Shown: piece by piece, positions 7,890 to 15,848 of the stretch
Layout of the letters: each line of letters begins with the position of its first letter
How positions within the stretch are numbered: the stretch's first letter is position 1
From: Methylotenera_A sp031417915
GTDB taxonomy: Bacteria > Pseudomonadota > Gammaproteobacteria > Burkholderiales > Methylophilaceae
Assembly: GCA_031417915.1 (NCBI GenBank)
Contig: JANOWN010000046.1
Span: forward strand, 1 to 30,634
Reading direction: 5' to 3'
Length of the DNA stretch: 30,634 nt
The notes under the pieces: generated by a model
What the model saw: only the letters and a program-made list of their open reading frames with translations
Database searches by the model: none
Told to the model about the DNA's origin: nothing
Translations under genes and position numbers: made by a program

Positions 7890-9092
7890 ATGAAGTTTTC
7901 CGAGTTTAGATTTCCAAGCCTTAAATTCCCAGGTCTGGGACAACGCAATAATGAAGGCCCGCCTGATTTAGATGAGGTATTGCGTGATTTAAGCCAAAAA
8001 ATTAACAATCTTTTTGGCAAAAAAAGTAGCGGCGGTAATGGCGCTAGCAATGGCCAGCCTACAGGAGATAAAGGGTTCGATGTGCCGATTTTTCCTATAC
8101 TCGCCATCATCGCGGCGATTTGGATGGCAACGGGCTTTTATATTGTCAAGGAAGGTTCTGTTGGAGTTGAGCAACGCTTTGGGGCATACACTGTTTCAAC
8201 TGATAAATCAGGGGCGCATTGGCATTGGCCATTTCCGATTGAATCGGCGGAAGTGGTAAATATGGAGCAAGTGCGCCGCGTTGAAGTCGGTTATCGTAGC
8301 AGCGAAGATGGCTCAGGTAGCAAGCAAAAAGTATCGGATGAAGCATTAATGCTAACCGAAGATGAAAATATTATTGATATGCAGGTAGCCGTTCAATACA
8401 AACTTAAAAACGCTGTAGATTTTTTATATAACAACCGAGATTCTGAGAAAGCAGTGAGATCGGCGGCAGAAAGCGCGATACGTGAGGTAGTGGGTAAAAG
8501 CAAATTAGATGATTTGATAGTAGTTGGCTTGCCTGAAACTTCTGAGCGTATGCAGTCTATTTTGGACAATTACAAAACGGGCATTCAAATTACCAGCGTT
8601 TCGCGGCAAAAAGGCGCAGCGCCAGAGCAGGTAAAAGAGGCATTTGATGATGTGAACCGCGCACAGCAAGATTACCAAAGGTTAATTAACGAAGGCCAAA
8701 GTTATGCGAATGAAGTAGTACCTAAAGCGCGTGGTAATGCTTCGCGCTTAGCAGCTGAGGCGGCGGGATACAAACTAAAAGTAGAAAGTGAAGCAACGGG
8801 TAACGCCAGTCGCTTTGAGCAAATCTTAACGCAATATAACAAAGCGCCCGAAGTCACACGGCAGCGCTTATATTTAGATGCGCAAGAGCAAATTATGTCG
8901 AGCACCAGCAAAGTGTTAGTAGACCAAAAAGGTGGCAATAGCTTGCTTTATTTACCTTTAGATAAGCTCATGGCGACAAGTGCAACTGCTGCACCTGCTA
9001 GCGCTAAGGCGGCAGGTGCGAATAGTGCTAGAGAGAACCAAGCTACACAGGACGACACGCGTGAACTTTCACGTGATAGAAACTCTCGATAA
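7890..9092 (+). CDS. hflK: FtsH protease regulator subunit HflK
   Basis: Inner-membrane SPFH (band 7) protein which with HflC forms a large complex around the FtsH protease. ATG 7890 is chosen because GGAG at 7878-7881 is spaced 8 nt from it; the upstream GTG 7881 would overlap that ribosome site. The 400-residue protein starts with a Gly/Pro-rich cytoplasmic part containing GPPDLDEVLRDLSQKINNLF, typical of HflK. A membrane segment follows near 67-86 and then the band 7 domain to about 280. A polar low-complexity tail (Ala/Gln/Arg) ends it. Confidence 0.96.
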   Translation: MKFSEFRFPSLKFPGLGQRNNEGPPDLDEVLRDLSQKINNLFGKKSSGGNGASNGQPTGDKGFDVPIFPILAIIAAIWMATGFYIVKEGSVGVEQRFGAYTVSTDKSGAHWHWPFPIESAEVVNMEQVRRVEVGYRSSEDGSGSKQKVSDEALMLTEDENIIDMQVAVQYKLKNAVDFLYNNRDSEKAVRSAAESAIREVVGKSKLDDLIVVGLPETSERMQSILDNYKTGIQITSVSRQKGAAPEQVKEAFDDVNRAQQDYQRLINEGQSYANEVVPKARGNASRLAAEAAGYKLKVESEATGNASRFEQILTQYNKAPEVTRQRLYLDAQEQIMSSTSKVLVDQKGGNSLLYLPLDKLMATSATAAPASAKAAGANSARENQATQDDTRELSRDRNSR

Positions 9093-9108
9093 TTAAATAG
9101 AGAAAATC

Positions 9109-9987
9109 ATGAAGAATATTGCAAGATTATCAATTGGGCTATTTGTTGTGTTGGTATTAGCGACCATGTCGCTATATACCGTAGATCAGCGTGAATATGC
9201 ATTGGTGTTCAGGTTAGGTGAGATTGTGGCTGTTAAAAAAGAGCCTGGCTTATATTTTAAATTACCCTTAGTGGATGATTTAAAGTACTTTGAAAAGCGT
9301 ATTGTCACCCTAGATTGGGAACAGCCGGCAGAAATTACAACATCTGAAAAGAAAACCATGACAGTGGACTCATTTGTAAAATGGCGAATTATCGACCCTG
9401 TCAAATTTTATGTTTCAACAACAGGTGCAGGTGATCCTGAAAAAGCTGCTGAGCAGAGGCTTTCAAACGTGGTGAATGCGGGTATAAGAGATGAATTTGG
9501 TAAGCGTACTGTGCATGATGTGATTGCTGGGGAGCGTGGCAAGATTATGGAAAGTATGAAAATAAGAGCCGATAAAGAAGCGCGTCAAATTGGCATTCAA
9601 GTAGTCGATGTGCGCCTAAAACGCGTAGATTACTCAGAGCAAATTAGCAACTCGGTGTATGAGCGCATGATTTCTGAACGTAAACGTATTGCTAACCAAT
9701 TACGTTCTGAGGGCGCGGCTGCTTCTGAGAAAATTCGTGCCGATGCAGACAAACAGCGCGAAGTGATTATTGCGGAAGCCTTTAGAGATGCGCAAAAAGC
9801 GAAAGGTGAGGGTGATGCGAAAGCGGCCGAAATTTATTCTAGCGCTTACGGCAAAAACCCTGAGTTTTACGCGTTTTACCGCAGCCAAGAAGCTTACAAG
9901 AATAGCTTTAAAAGCAAATCTGACGTGATGGTGTTAGACCCAAGCTCTGAGTTCTTTAAATATATGCGTGGCGCTGGCGGCAAGTAA
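9109..9987 (+). CDS. hflC: FtsH protease regulator subunit HflC
   Basis: Partner of HflK in the periplasm-facing SPFH complex. The 292 residues begin with one membrane segment (about 5-22) followed by VDQREYALVFRLGEIV, the classic HflC start. Next comes the band 7 domain, with VVDVRLKRVDYSEQISNSVYERMISERKRIA near residues 165-195, and a C-terminal helical part with DPSSEFFKYM. It lies 16 nt after hflK with AGAGAAAA before the ATG. No anomalies are seen. Confidence 0.97.
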   Translation: MKNIARLSIGLFVVLVLATMSLYTVDQREYALVFRLGEIVAVKKEPGLYFKLPLVDDLKYFEKRIVTLDWEQPAEITTSEKKTMTVDSFVKWRIIDPVKFYVSTTGAGDPEKAAEQRLSNVVNAGIRDEFGKRTVHDVIAGERGKIMESMKIRADKEARQIGIQVVDVRLKRVDYSEQISNSVYERMISERKRIANQLRSEGAAASEKIRADADKQREVIIAEAFRDAQKAKGEGDAKAAEIYSSAYGKNPEFYAFYRSQEAYKNSFKSKSDVMVLDPSSEFFKYMRGAGGK

Positions 9988-10002
9988 TTGTAAGGCGCTT
10001 CA

Positions 10003-10188
10003 GTGAATGCAACTATTTTAACGGCATTAGGTTTGATGCTGATATTTGAAGGTTTACTACCGTTTATTGCGCCACAAGCTTGGCGTGAAACCTTTAAACG
10101 CATGATAGAACTCAAAGATGGTCAGCTACGTTTTGTCGGACTTATCTCAATTATTGGCGGTTTGTTGCTGATGTTTTTATCACGCTAG
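10003..10188 (+). CDS. DUF2065 small membrane protein (YjeT type)
   Basis: A 61-residue protein with two membrane segments (about 4-22 and 43-59) and the motif EGLLPFIAPQAWR between them, typical of DUF2065. It starts at GTG 10003, with AAGG about 7 nt upstream, 15 nt after the hflC stop. Its place after hflC is widely conserved, which suggests a link to the HflKC/FtsH complex, but no function is established. The hisZ -10 box lies just behind its stop codon. Confidence 0.9.
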   Translation: MNATILTALGLMLIFEGLLPFIAPQAWRETFKRMIELKDGQLRFVGLISIIGGLLLMFLSR

Positions 10189-10190
10189 CT

Positions 10191-10196
10191 TATAAT
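10191..10196 (+). promoter_or_regulatory. -10 box directly before hisZ ATG
   Basis: A perfect TATAAT ends 7 nt before the ATG at 10204, so transcription would begin at or next to the start codon. No good -35 is found at 17 nt. There is no Shine-Dalgarno in front of the ATG. Confidence 0.5.
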
Positions 10197-10203
10197 AGCC
10201 GCT

Positions 10204-11361
10204 ATGCGAAACTGGTTACTCCCCGAATTTATCGAAGACGTGCTGCCTGCAGAGGCTGCGCGCGTAGAGCAGCTGCGCCGACAACTATTGGATTTATTCA
10301 AAGTGCACGGCTATCAATACGTGATTCCGCCCACGCTAGAGTATTTGGAATCGCTTATCACTGGTACGGGCCGCGATTTAGATTTAGCCACGTTTAAAGT
10401 GGTGGATCAGCTTACTGGTAGATTAATGGGCATTCGCGCCGACATGACACCACAAGCTGCACGTATCGATGCGCACATGCTCAATCAGCAAGGTATTAGC
10501 CGTCTATGTTACGCTGGCACTGTGTTGCGCACCAAGCCAGATGGGCTCGCTAGAACTAGAGAGCCGCTACAATTGGGCGCGGAATTGTTTGGTCACGCTG
10601 GAATTGAAAGCGACATCGAAATTCAACGTTTGATGATAAAAGCCTTGCAGCTATTGGGTTTGCAGGATTTAAACATTGATTTTAGTCATGTGGCAATTTT
10701 CGAGGCCTTAGTACGCGCGGGCAACATTGATGCGGACTTGGAAGAATCGTTGTATGCAGCTTTGCAAAGCAAAGATAAAGCCCAAGTGGCTGTTCTGGGA
10801 GCCAATCTGGATGCGGCTGTTAGGCAGGCACTTATTGATTTAACCGATTTAAATGGCGGCGTTGCGGTGTTAGAAAAAGCTGAAAGTGTGTTACCAAAAC
10901 TGCCAGAAATCACCCAAGCCTTGGCCAATTTAAGCGCGGTTGCCAACAAATTAAGCGATTTAAACGTAAGCGTTTCGTTTGATTTGGGCGAGCTACGTGG
11001 GTATCACTACCACAGCGGTGTGGTGTTTGCCGCTTATGCGCGCGGCTACACAGGCCCAGTGGCGCTGGGCGGTCGTTATGACGAAGTCGGCATCGCGTTT
11101 GGCAGAGCGCGTCCAGCAACGGGTTTCAGCTTAGATTTGCGCGGCATTGTGAGCGCGCTAGCGCCAGCTAATTTGCCGAAATCCATTTTGGCACCAGAAG
11201 GCAATGATAAAGATTTACTGAGTAAAATTGAGACTTTACGCGCCGATGGTTTGCTGGTGATTCAAGTGTTACCTAATTCAGAAGTCAATATCGCTGAGCT
11301 TAATTGCGACAGTGCTTTAGTACTGCGCAATAGCGAATGGCACATCGAAACCCTTAAGTAG
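10204..11361 (+). CDS. hisZ: ATP phosphoribosyltransferase regulatory subunit HisZ
   Basis: Catalytically inactive relative of histidyl-tRNA synthetase that combines with short-form HisG for the first step of histidine synthesis. At 385 residues it matches HisZ and is shorter than HisRS because the anticodon domain is lacking. Visible features are the opening MRNWLLPEFIEDVLPAEA, the motif 2-like RADMTPQAARIDAH and CYAGTVLRT, and the C-terminal GGRYDEVGIAFGRARPATGFSLDLR. hisG is not in this window. A TATAAT sits 7 nt upstream of the ATG without a Shine-Dalgarno, so a leaderless transcript is possible in addition to read-through from hflC. Confidence 0.95.
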   Translation: MRNWLLPEFIEDVLPAEAARVEQLRRQLLDLFKVHGYQYVIPPTLEYLESLITGTGRDLDLATFKVVDQLTGRLMGIRADMTPQAARIDAHMLNQQGISRLCYAGTVLRTKPDGLARTREPLQLGAELFGHAGIESDIEIQRLMIKALQLLGLQDLNIDFSHVAIFEALVRAGNIDADLEESLYAALQSKDKAQVAVLGANLDAAVRQALIDLTDLNGGVAVLEKAESVLPKLPEITQALANLSAVANKLSDLNVSVSFDLGELRGYHYHSGVVFAAYARGYTGPVALGGRYDEVGIAFGRARPATGFSLDLRGIVSALAPANLPKSILAPEGNDKDLLSKIETLRADGLLVIQVLPNSEVNIAELNCDSALVLRNSEWHIETLK

Positions 11362-11399
11362 TTAATCTTTAAAAAATATAATTAATAAAGCAGTTATTT

Positions 11400-12725
11400 A
11401 TGGCAAAAAATGTAGTAGTTATCGGCACACAATGGGGCGATGAAGGCAAAGGCAAAATCGTCGATTGGTTGACCGACCACGCGCAAGGCGTAGTGCGCTT
11501 TCAGGGTGGCCACAACGCAGGCCATACGCTAGTTGTGGGGCAGGCCGCAGCACAGCGCATTTATAAATTGAATTTAGTCCCATCTGGCATCGTGCGTTCA
11601 GGCATTAAATGTTATATCGGTAACGGTGTGGTGCTAGATGCAGGTCATTTGCTAGGTGAAATTGCCGCGTTGGAAAAAGATGGTTTGGAAGTTAAAAATC
11701 GCCTAAAAGTAAGCCCAGGTTGCCCGCTTATTTTAAGTCATCACGTAGCGGTGGACGTGGCACGAGAAGCCAAACGCAGCCCAGATAAAAAAATTGGCAC
11801 CACAGGCAAGGGCATTGGCCCAACCTACGAAGATAAAGTTGCACGCCGTGCGTTGCGCGTATACGATTTATTTTACCCTGAACGATTTGCTGAAAAATTG
11901 CGCGAAGTAATGGATTATCACAACTTTGTACTTACCAACTACCTTGGCGCACAAGCGGTTGATTTTAATCAGCAATATGATGCCAGTATGACGCAAGCTA
12001 TTGCTTTAAAACCGATGATTGCTGATATTTCTGCTGAGTTGTATGCCGCCAATGCCCGTAGTGAGAACTTACTGTTTGAAGGCGCACAAGGCACGCTGCT
12101 AGATATTGATCATGGCACGTATCCTTATGTCACCTCCAGCAACTGCATTGCAGGCCAAGCCTCAGCAGGCACGGGTGTTGGCGCCAATATGCTGCATTAC
12201 GTATTAGGTATCACCAAAGCCTACACCACACGCGTCGGCGGCGGCCCGTTCCCGAGCGAGCTGGATATTGATAGCGAAGGCGCGCCAGGCACGCAAATGT
12301 CGGTAAAAGGTCAAGAAATTGGCACCGTCACCAAGCGCAAACGCCGTTGCGGCTGGTTTGACGCCGCTGCATTGCGCCGCTCTGCTATGATTAACGGCCT
12401 AACAGGCTTGTGCATCACCAAATTAGACGTGCTTGACGGCATTAAAGAACTCAAAATTTGCATTGGCTACGAGCTAGATGGCAAAAAAATCGACTTGCTA
12501 CCAGTCGGCGCAGATGACGTCGCAGGCTGCAAACCCATCTACGAAACCGTACCAGGCTGGACTGATAATACCTTCGGCGTAAAAACATGGGATGGCCTAC
12601 CAAAAGCCGCACAAAATTACCTAAAACGCTTGGAAGCCTTATGTGGCGTGCCGATTGCCATTGTTTCGACAGGCCCGGAACGGGATGAGACGATTGTGAT
12701 TGAGCATCCCTTCAGTAAAAATTAG
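11400..12725 (+). CDS. purA: Adenylosuccinate synthetase
   Basis: Joins IMP and aspartate with GTP to form adenylosuccinate, the first committed step to AMP. The 441 residues carry the phosphate-binding loop GTQWGDEGKGK (9-19), the GGHNAGHT stretch, GTTGKGIGPTYEDK, the TRVGGGPFPSE segment and the guanine-binding region around TKLDVLDG. A TATAAT lies at 11377-11382 in the 38-nt gap after hisZ, suggesting its own promoter with a short leader; no Shine-Dalgarno is evident. The stop codon abuts the ATG of the following HEPN-like ORF. Confidence 0.98.
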   Translation: MAKNVVVIGTQWGDEGKGKIVDWLTDHAQGVVRFQGGHNAGHTLVVGQAAAQRIYKLNLVPSGIVRSGIKCYIGNGVVLDAGHLLGEIAALEKDGLEVKNRLKVSPGCPLILSHHVAVDVAREAKRSPDKKIGTTGKGIGPTYEDKVARRALRVYDLFYPERFAEKLREVMDYHNFVLTNYLGAQAVDFNQQYDASMTQAIALKPMIADISAELYAANARSENLLFEGAQGTLLDIDHGTYPYVTSSNCIAGQASAGTGVGANMLHYVLGITKAYTTRVGGGPFPSELDIDSEGAPGTQMSVKGQEIGTVTKRKRRCGWFDAAALRRSAMINGLTGLCITKLDVLDGIKELKICIGYELDGKKIDLLPVGADDVAGCKPIYETVPGWTDNTFGVKTWDGLPKAAQNYLKRLEALCGVPIAIVSTGPERDETIVIEHPFSKN

Positions 12726-13259
12726 ATGCTTGTAGTTCATGACCGCGAAACGCCAATGTTTGAAACAATGTTTACATTGGCTTGCGTTTACAATCAATCT
12801 GCAATACTGATTTCGGAAAGTAGAGAAGAGGATGTAAGATTTATATTCCCAGTAGCTATGAATTTCGCATTTTCTATAGAATTATTTCTAAAATTTTTCC
12901 TAATTGTCGACTATCCAGAGATTCGTTCCAAAGAAGATTTGGCCACGAATAAAATAAACGGCTTCAAAGGGCATAGTCTTAGCGCGCTGTGGGATTTTGT
13001 GAGTGATGAACATAAAAATGAGATTGTTAGTAAATATTGTGAAATTCATAAGGAATTTATGAGTGTTAGCAAGTTCAGAGAATTTTTGGCTATAGAATTA
13101 CACGACAATCCATTTGTAAAGTGGAGATATGTGTATGAAGAAGGTGAAGGAGTGAGTTACCTTAATTTGGATTTAATTAAAAAAGTAAACGATGCACTTG
13201 GATATAGTGCGCAAAATTTTTTTAATAAAGTTACAGGCAGCAACTCTGTTAAAACATAG
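12726..13259 (+). CDS. HEPN-like protein, possibly acquired
   Basis: A 177-residue ORF directly after the purA stop. The segment FPVAMNFAFSIELFLKFFLI followed about 30 residues later by GHSLSALWDFV matches the layout of HEPN-like proteins (two-helix core, then GHxLxxLF), including AbiV-like ones. The RNase signature R-x4-6-H is not seen, so nuclease activity is doubtful. Base composition is clearly more AT-rich than purA and the cofactor genes, which hints at acquisition. Start choice is uncertain: ATG 12726 has no Shine-Dalgarno, and ATG 12756 or 12768 in frame are alternatives. No partner nucleotidyltransferase (MNT) gene lies beside it. The assignment is by pattern only. Confidence 0.6.
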   Translation: MLVVHDRETPMFETMFTLACVYNQSAILISESREEDVRFIFPVAMNFAFSIELFLKFFLIVDYPEIRSKEDLATNKINGFKGHSLSALWDFVSDEHKNEIVSKYCEIHKEFMSVSKFREFLAIELHDNPFVKWRYVYEEGEGVSYLNLDLIKKVNDALGYSAQNFFNKVTGSNSVKT

Positions 13260-13266
13260 GTTGTTG

Positions 13267-13842
13267 ATGAAAACCGAACCACTTAAACAACGTCTCGCTT
13301 GGGCAATCACAGGTTCTGGTCATTATCTGCGCGAGTCTCTGGCAATTTTAAAAACGCTTGAAAACGTTGATATTTTTTTAAGCAAAGCGGCCGCAGAAAT
13401 TATTAAGCAATACGGTTTTCAGGCGCAATTAGACGCAACTGGTCACAAAGTTTACCAAGATAAAACCGCCAGCAGCGTGCCGGTAGAGCTGTTTTACGCA
13501 GGCAAGTATCACACGCTGGTCATCGCGCCAGCCACCTCAAATACCATCGCAAAAATGGCCTACGGATTTTCAGATTCCTTGGTCACAAACCTTTACGCGC
13601 AAGCAGGCAAAACGCGTGTTCCTTCAATTATTTTTGCCTGCGATACCGCGCCAGAAGTTGAATCTGGTTTTATTCAATCTGAGGCACCTCGCGACAATAT
13701 GGTGCAAGTTTTTCCGCGCCAAATTGATTTGGATAACGTGGCGAAGCTTGCAACCTTTGAATTCACACATATTGTGAGCGATATGGGCATGCTCCAGAAG
13801 GCAATATCCATGCGGCTTACGGACCCTCATAAAATTAAGTAA
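13267..13842 (+). CDS. afpA: Archaeal-type flavoprotein AfpA (dihydromethanopterin reductase-like)
   Basis: A 191-residue flavoprotein of the AfpA/DmrB group. In methylotrophs such proteins accompany tetrahydromethanopterin genes and are proposed to reduce dihydromethanopterin. The start is ATG 13267, since upstream in-frame residues come from the end of the HEPN-like ORF. The N-terminal RLAWAITGSGHYLRESLAIL and the central LVIAPATSNTIAKMAYGFSDSLVTNLYAQAGK fit the FMN-binding flavoprotein fold. The C-terminus (residues 179-184, AISMRL) overlaps a 15-mer shared with two other sites in the window. The gene leads a tight set with the DHPS-like, DUF447 and mfnB genes. The exact reaction in this organism is inferred. 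Confidence 0.85.
   Translation: MKTEPLKQRLAWAITGSGHYLRESLAILKTLENVDIFLSKAAAEIIKQYGFQAQLDATGHKVYQDKTASSVPVELFYAGKYHTLVIAPATSNTIAKMAYGFSDSLVTNLYAQAGKTRVPSIIFACDTAPEVESGFIQSEAPRDNMVQVFPRQIDLDNVAKLATFEFTHIVSDMGMLQKAISMRLTDPHKIK
13793..13823 (-). repeat. Palindromic repeat-like element inside afpA
   Basis: Contains GCCGCATGGATATTG on the minus strand (13802-13816), identical to the cores at 1864-1878 and 21907-21921. Short arms TCC/GGA and AAG/CTT pair around it. It codes for AISMRL near the afpA C-terminus. The arms are weak, so this copy may be chance or decayed. Confidence 0.4.
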
Positions 13843-13853
13843 ATAATTAAAAA

Positions 13854-15263
13854 ATGAGCGAAAAACTTTTATTTGTGACAGGAAAGTTGGCCGAAAAAAG
13901 CTTGAATAAAGTGTTGCAAGAAGTGCAAGCCAATCCAAAATCCCCACAATTCAAATATCGTGTCGAGCAGATCGGTGTCTCGGTCGCAGCTTTGATGACG
14001 CCTGATTTAATTGCGCGACGTTTAAAAAATTCAGGTAATGCTAACAAGATGATTTTGCCAGGCTTATGCCAAGGCGACTTGAGCCAATTGCACCGCCAAT
14101 ACGGCATCCCGGTCGAACGCGGACCTGATGATTTGAAAGACCTGCCCGAGTATTTTGGGCAAAAAGGCAAAGCACCAGATTTAAGCCAATATAGCTGCCA
14201 AATTTTTGCTGAGATTGTCGATGCGCCAGACTTAACGGTTGACCAAATACTCGCCAAAGCCAAACAATTCGCGGCGCAGGGTGCAAATGTGATTGACTTA
14301 GGTTGTTTGCCAAATAAGCCTTTTAAACATTTGGCGGATGCTGTAAAAACACTCAAATCAGCAGGTTTAAGCGTCAGTGTTGATTCGACGAACACTGACG
14401 AATTATTGCTGGCGGGAAAAGCAGGCGCGGATTATTTATTGAGTTTAACTGAAAAAACACTTTGGATTGCAGATGCCGTGCACGCCTCACCAGTACTTGT
14501 TCCCAGTCGCCCTGGTAATTTATCATCACTTTATAGAGCCATTGAAATTTGTCTTAAGAATGGTAAAAAATTCGTCGCTGACCCGATTTTAGACCCGATT
14601 CACTTTGGGCTGACGGATTCGATTGTGCGCTATCACAAGCTGCGCAAAAAATACCCAGAAATCCAAATCATGATGGGTGTCGGCAACGTCACCGAGCTGA
14701 CGGATGCCGACACCACGGGCATTAATGCGATTTTATTTGGCTTGATTAGTGAGCTGAATATCAACGCGGTGTTAGCGACTTCGGTCAGCCCACACGCAGT
14801 AAATGCGATTGCGGAGGCGGATATTGCGCGCCGCGTGATGTTTCGCGCAAAACAAGATGACAGGCTGCCGCGCGGCTATTCTACTGCCTTAAACGGCTTG
14901 CATGATAGAAAACCCTTTTCGTACAATGCAACGGAAATTGCCGAATTTGCCGCGCAGATTAAAGACCCGAGTTTTCGCATCATGGTGAGTGAGTCTGGCG
15001 TGCATGTTTACAATCGTGATGGTTTATTACAAGCGATTGACCCATTTAAGTTTTATCCTGATTTGAAGGTTGAAAATGATGCTAGCCACGCGTTTTACTT
15101 GGGCGTAGAGCTGGCGCGTGCGCAAATCGCGCATCAACTAAAAAAACGCTACGTGCAAGATGAGGCATTAAATTGGGGTATATCAGAAGACAGCGGGCAG
15201 AAAACGGACGACAGAAAAAGTCATCGCGAAGCCTCGCTTAAAGAAAAGAAAAGTAAAAAATAA
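13854..15263 (+). CDS. Dihydropteroate synthase-like protein (H4MPT pathway)
   Basis: A 469-residue protein of the archaeal-type dihydropteroate-synthase-related family found with tetrahydromethanopterin genes. An N-terminal domain (to about 130) precedes a TIM-barrel part with ANVIDLGC, LSVSVDSTNTDELLLAGKAGADYLLSL, FVADPILDPIHFG and IMMGVGNVTELTDADTTGINAI, followed by RGYSTALNGLHDRKPF. The last ~30 residues form a charged, Lys-rich tail. The expected role is joining the pterin to the ribofuranosyl-aminobenzene unit of methanopterin; this is inferred from family and context, not shown. The ATG at 13854 is 11 nt behind afpA. The stop overlaps the next ATG by one base (TAATG), so translation is coupled. 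Confidence 0.88.
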   Translation: MSEKLLFVTGKLAEKSLNKVLQEVQANPKSPQFKYRVEQIGVSVAALMTPDLIARRLKNSGNANKMILPGLCQGDLSQLHRQYGIPVERGPDDLKDLPEYFGQKGKAPDLSQYSCQIFAEIVDAPDLTVDQILAKAKQFAAQGANVIDLGCLPNKPFKHLADAVKTLKSAGLSVSVDSTNTDELLLAGKAGADYLLSLTEKTLWIADAVHASPVLVPSRPGNLSSLYRAIEICLKNGKKFVADPILDPIHFGLTDSIVRYHKLRKKYPEIQIMMGVGNVTELTDADTTGINAILFGLISELNINAVLATSVSPHAVNAIAEADIARRVMFRAKQDDRLPRGYSTALNGLHDRKPFSYNATEIAEFAAQIKDPSFRIMVSESGVHVYNRDGLLQAIDPFKFYPDLKVENDASHAFYLGVELARAQIAHQLKKRYVQDEALNWGISEDSGQKTDDRKSHREASLKEKKSKK

Positions 15264-15832
15264 TGATTTTTGAAACGATTATTACCAGTGTGAATTTGGC
15301 TGGCGAGCCGCATATCACACCGTTTGGTATTCGTTATGAAAATGATAATGTCATTATTTCGCCTTATAAACCTTCGACCACGTTGGATAATATTTTAGCG
15401 ACAAAATGCGCCGTGATGAACTTAACTGACGACGTGCGCGTGTTTGCGTGCGCTGTTTGTAAAAGGCATAACTTACCTCCTCTGCAGACCAATAATCATG
15501 CGGTTCCCAGGCTTTCCGATTGTTTGTCGCATGTGGAATTGGAGTTGCTTGAAGTGCGCGATGATGCAACGCGTCCGCAACTAATCATGAAAAAAATGGC
15601 TGAATTTAACCATAAACCATTTACCGGATTTAATCGTGCGCAGGCTGCAGTCATCGAGCTGGCGGTGTTGGTAAGTCGATTACACTTGTTGCCGCGCGAG
15701 AAAATTCAAACAGAATTGCAATATTTGCAAATCGCTATCGACAAAACGGCCGGCGAACGTGAGTTGGAAGCGTGGGGCTGGTTGATGGAAAAAATCGACA
15801 ATTTTTACGCTGAGAAACTTGAAGAAAACTGA
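15263..15832 (+). CDS. DUF447 family protein (cofactor cluster)
   Basis: A 189-residue protein of DUF447, a family of methanogens and H4MPT-using methylotrophs with an FMN-binding split-barrel-like N-terminus. The opening FETIITSVNLAGEPHITPFGI and SPYKPSTTLDNIL are typical. The C-terminal part with GFNRAQAAVIELAVLVSRLHLLP is helical. Its biochemical role is not established; location between a DHPS-like gene and mfnB points to methanopterin or methanofuran synthesis. It overlaps the upstream stop by one base and is followed after 16 nt by mfnB. Confidence 0.85.
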   Translation: MIFETIITSVNLAGEPHITPFGIRYENDNVIISPYKPSTTLDNILATKCAVMNLTDDVRVFACAVCKRHNLPPLQTNNHAVPRLSDCLSHVELELLEVRDDATRPQLIMKKMAEFNHKPFTGFNRAQAAVIELAVLVSRLHLLPREKIQTELQYLQIAIDKTAGERELEAWGWLMEKIDNFYAEKLEEN

Positions 15833-15848
15833 TGGATAAAGTTCGGGC

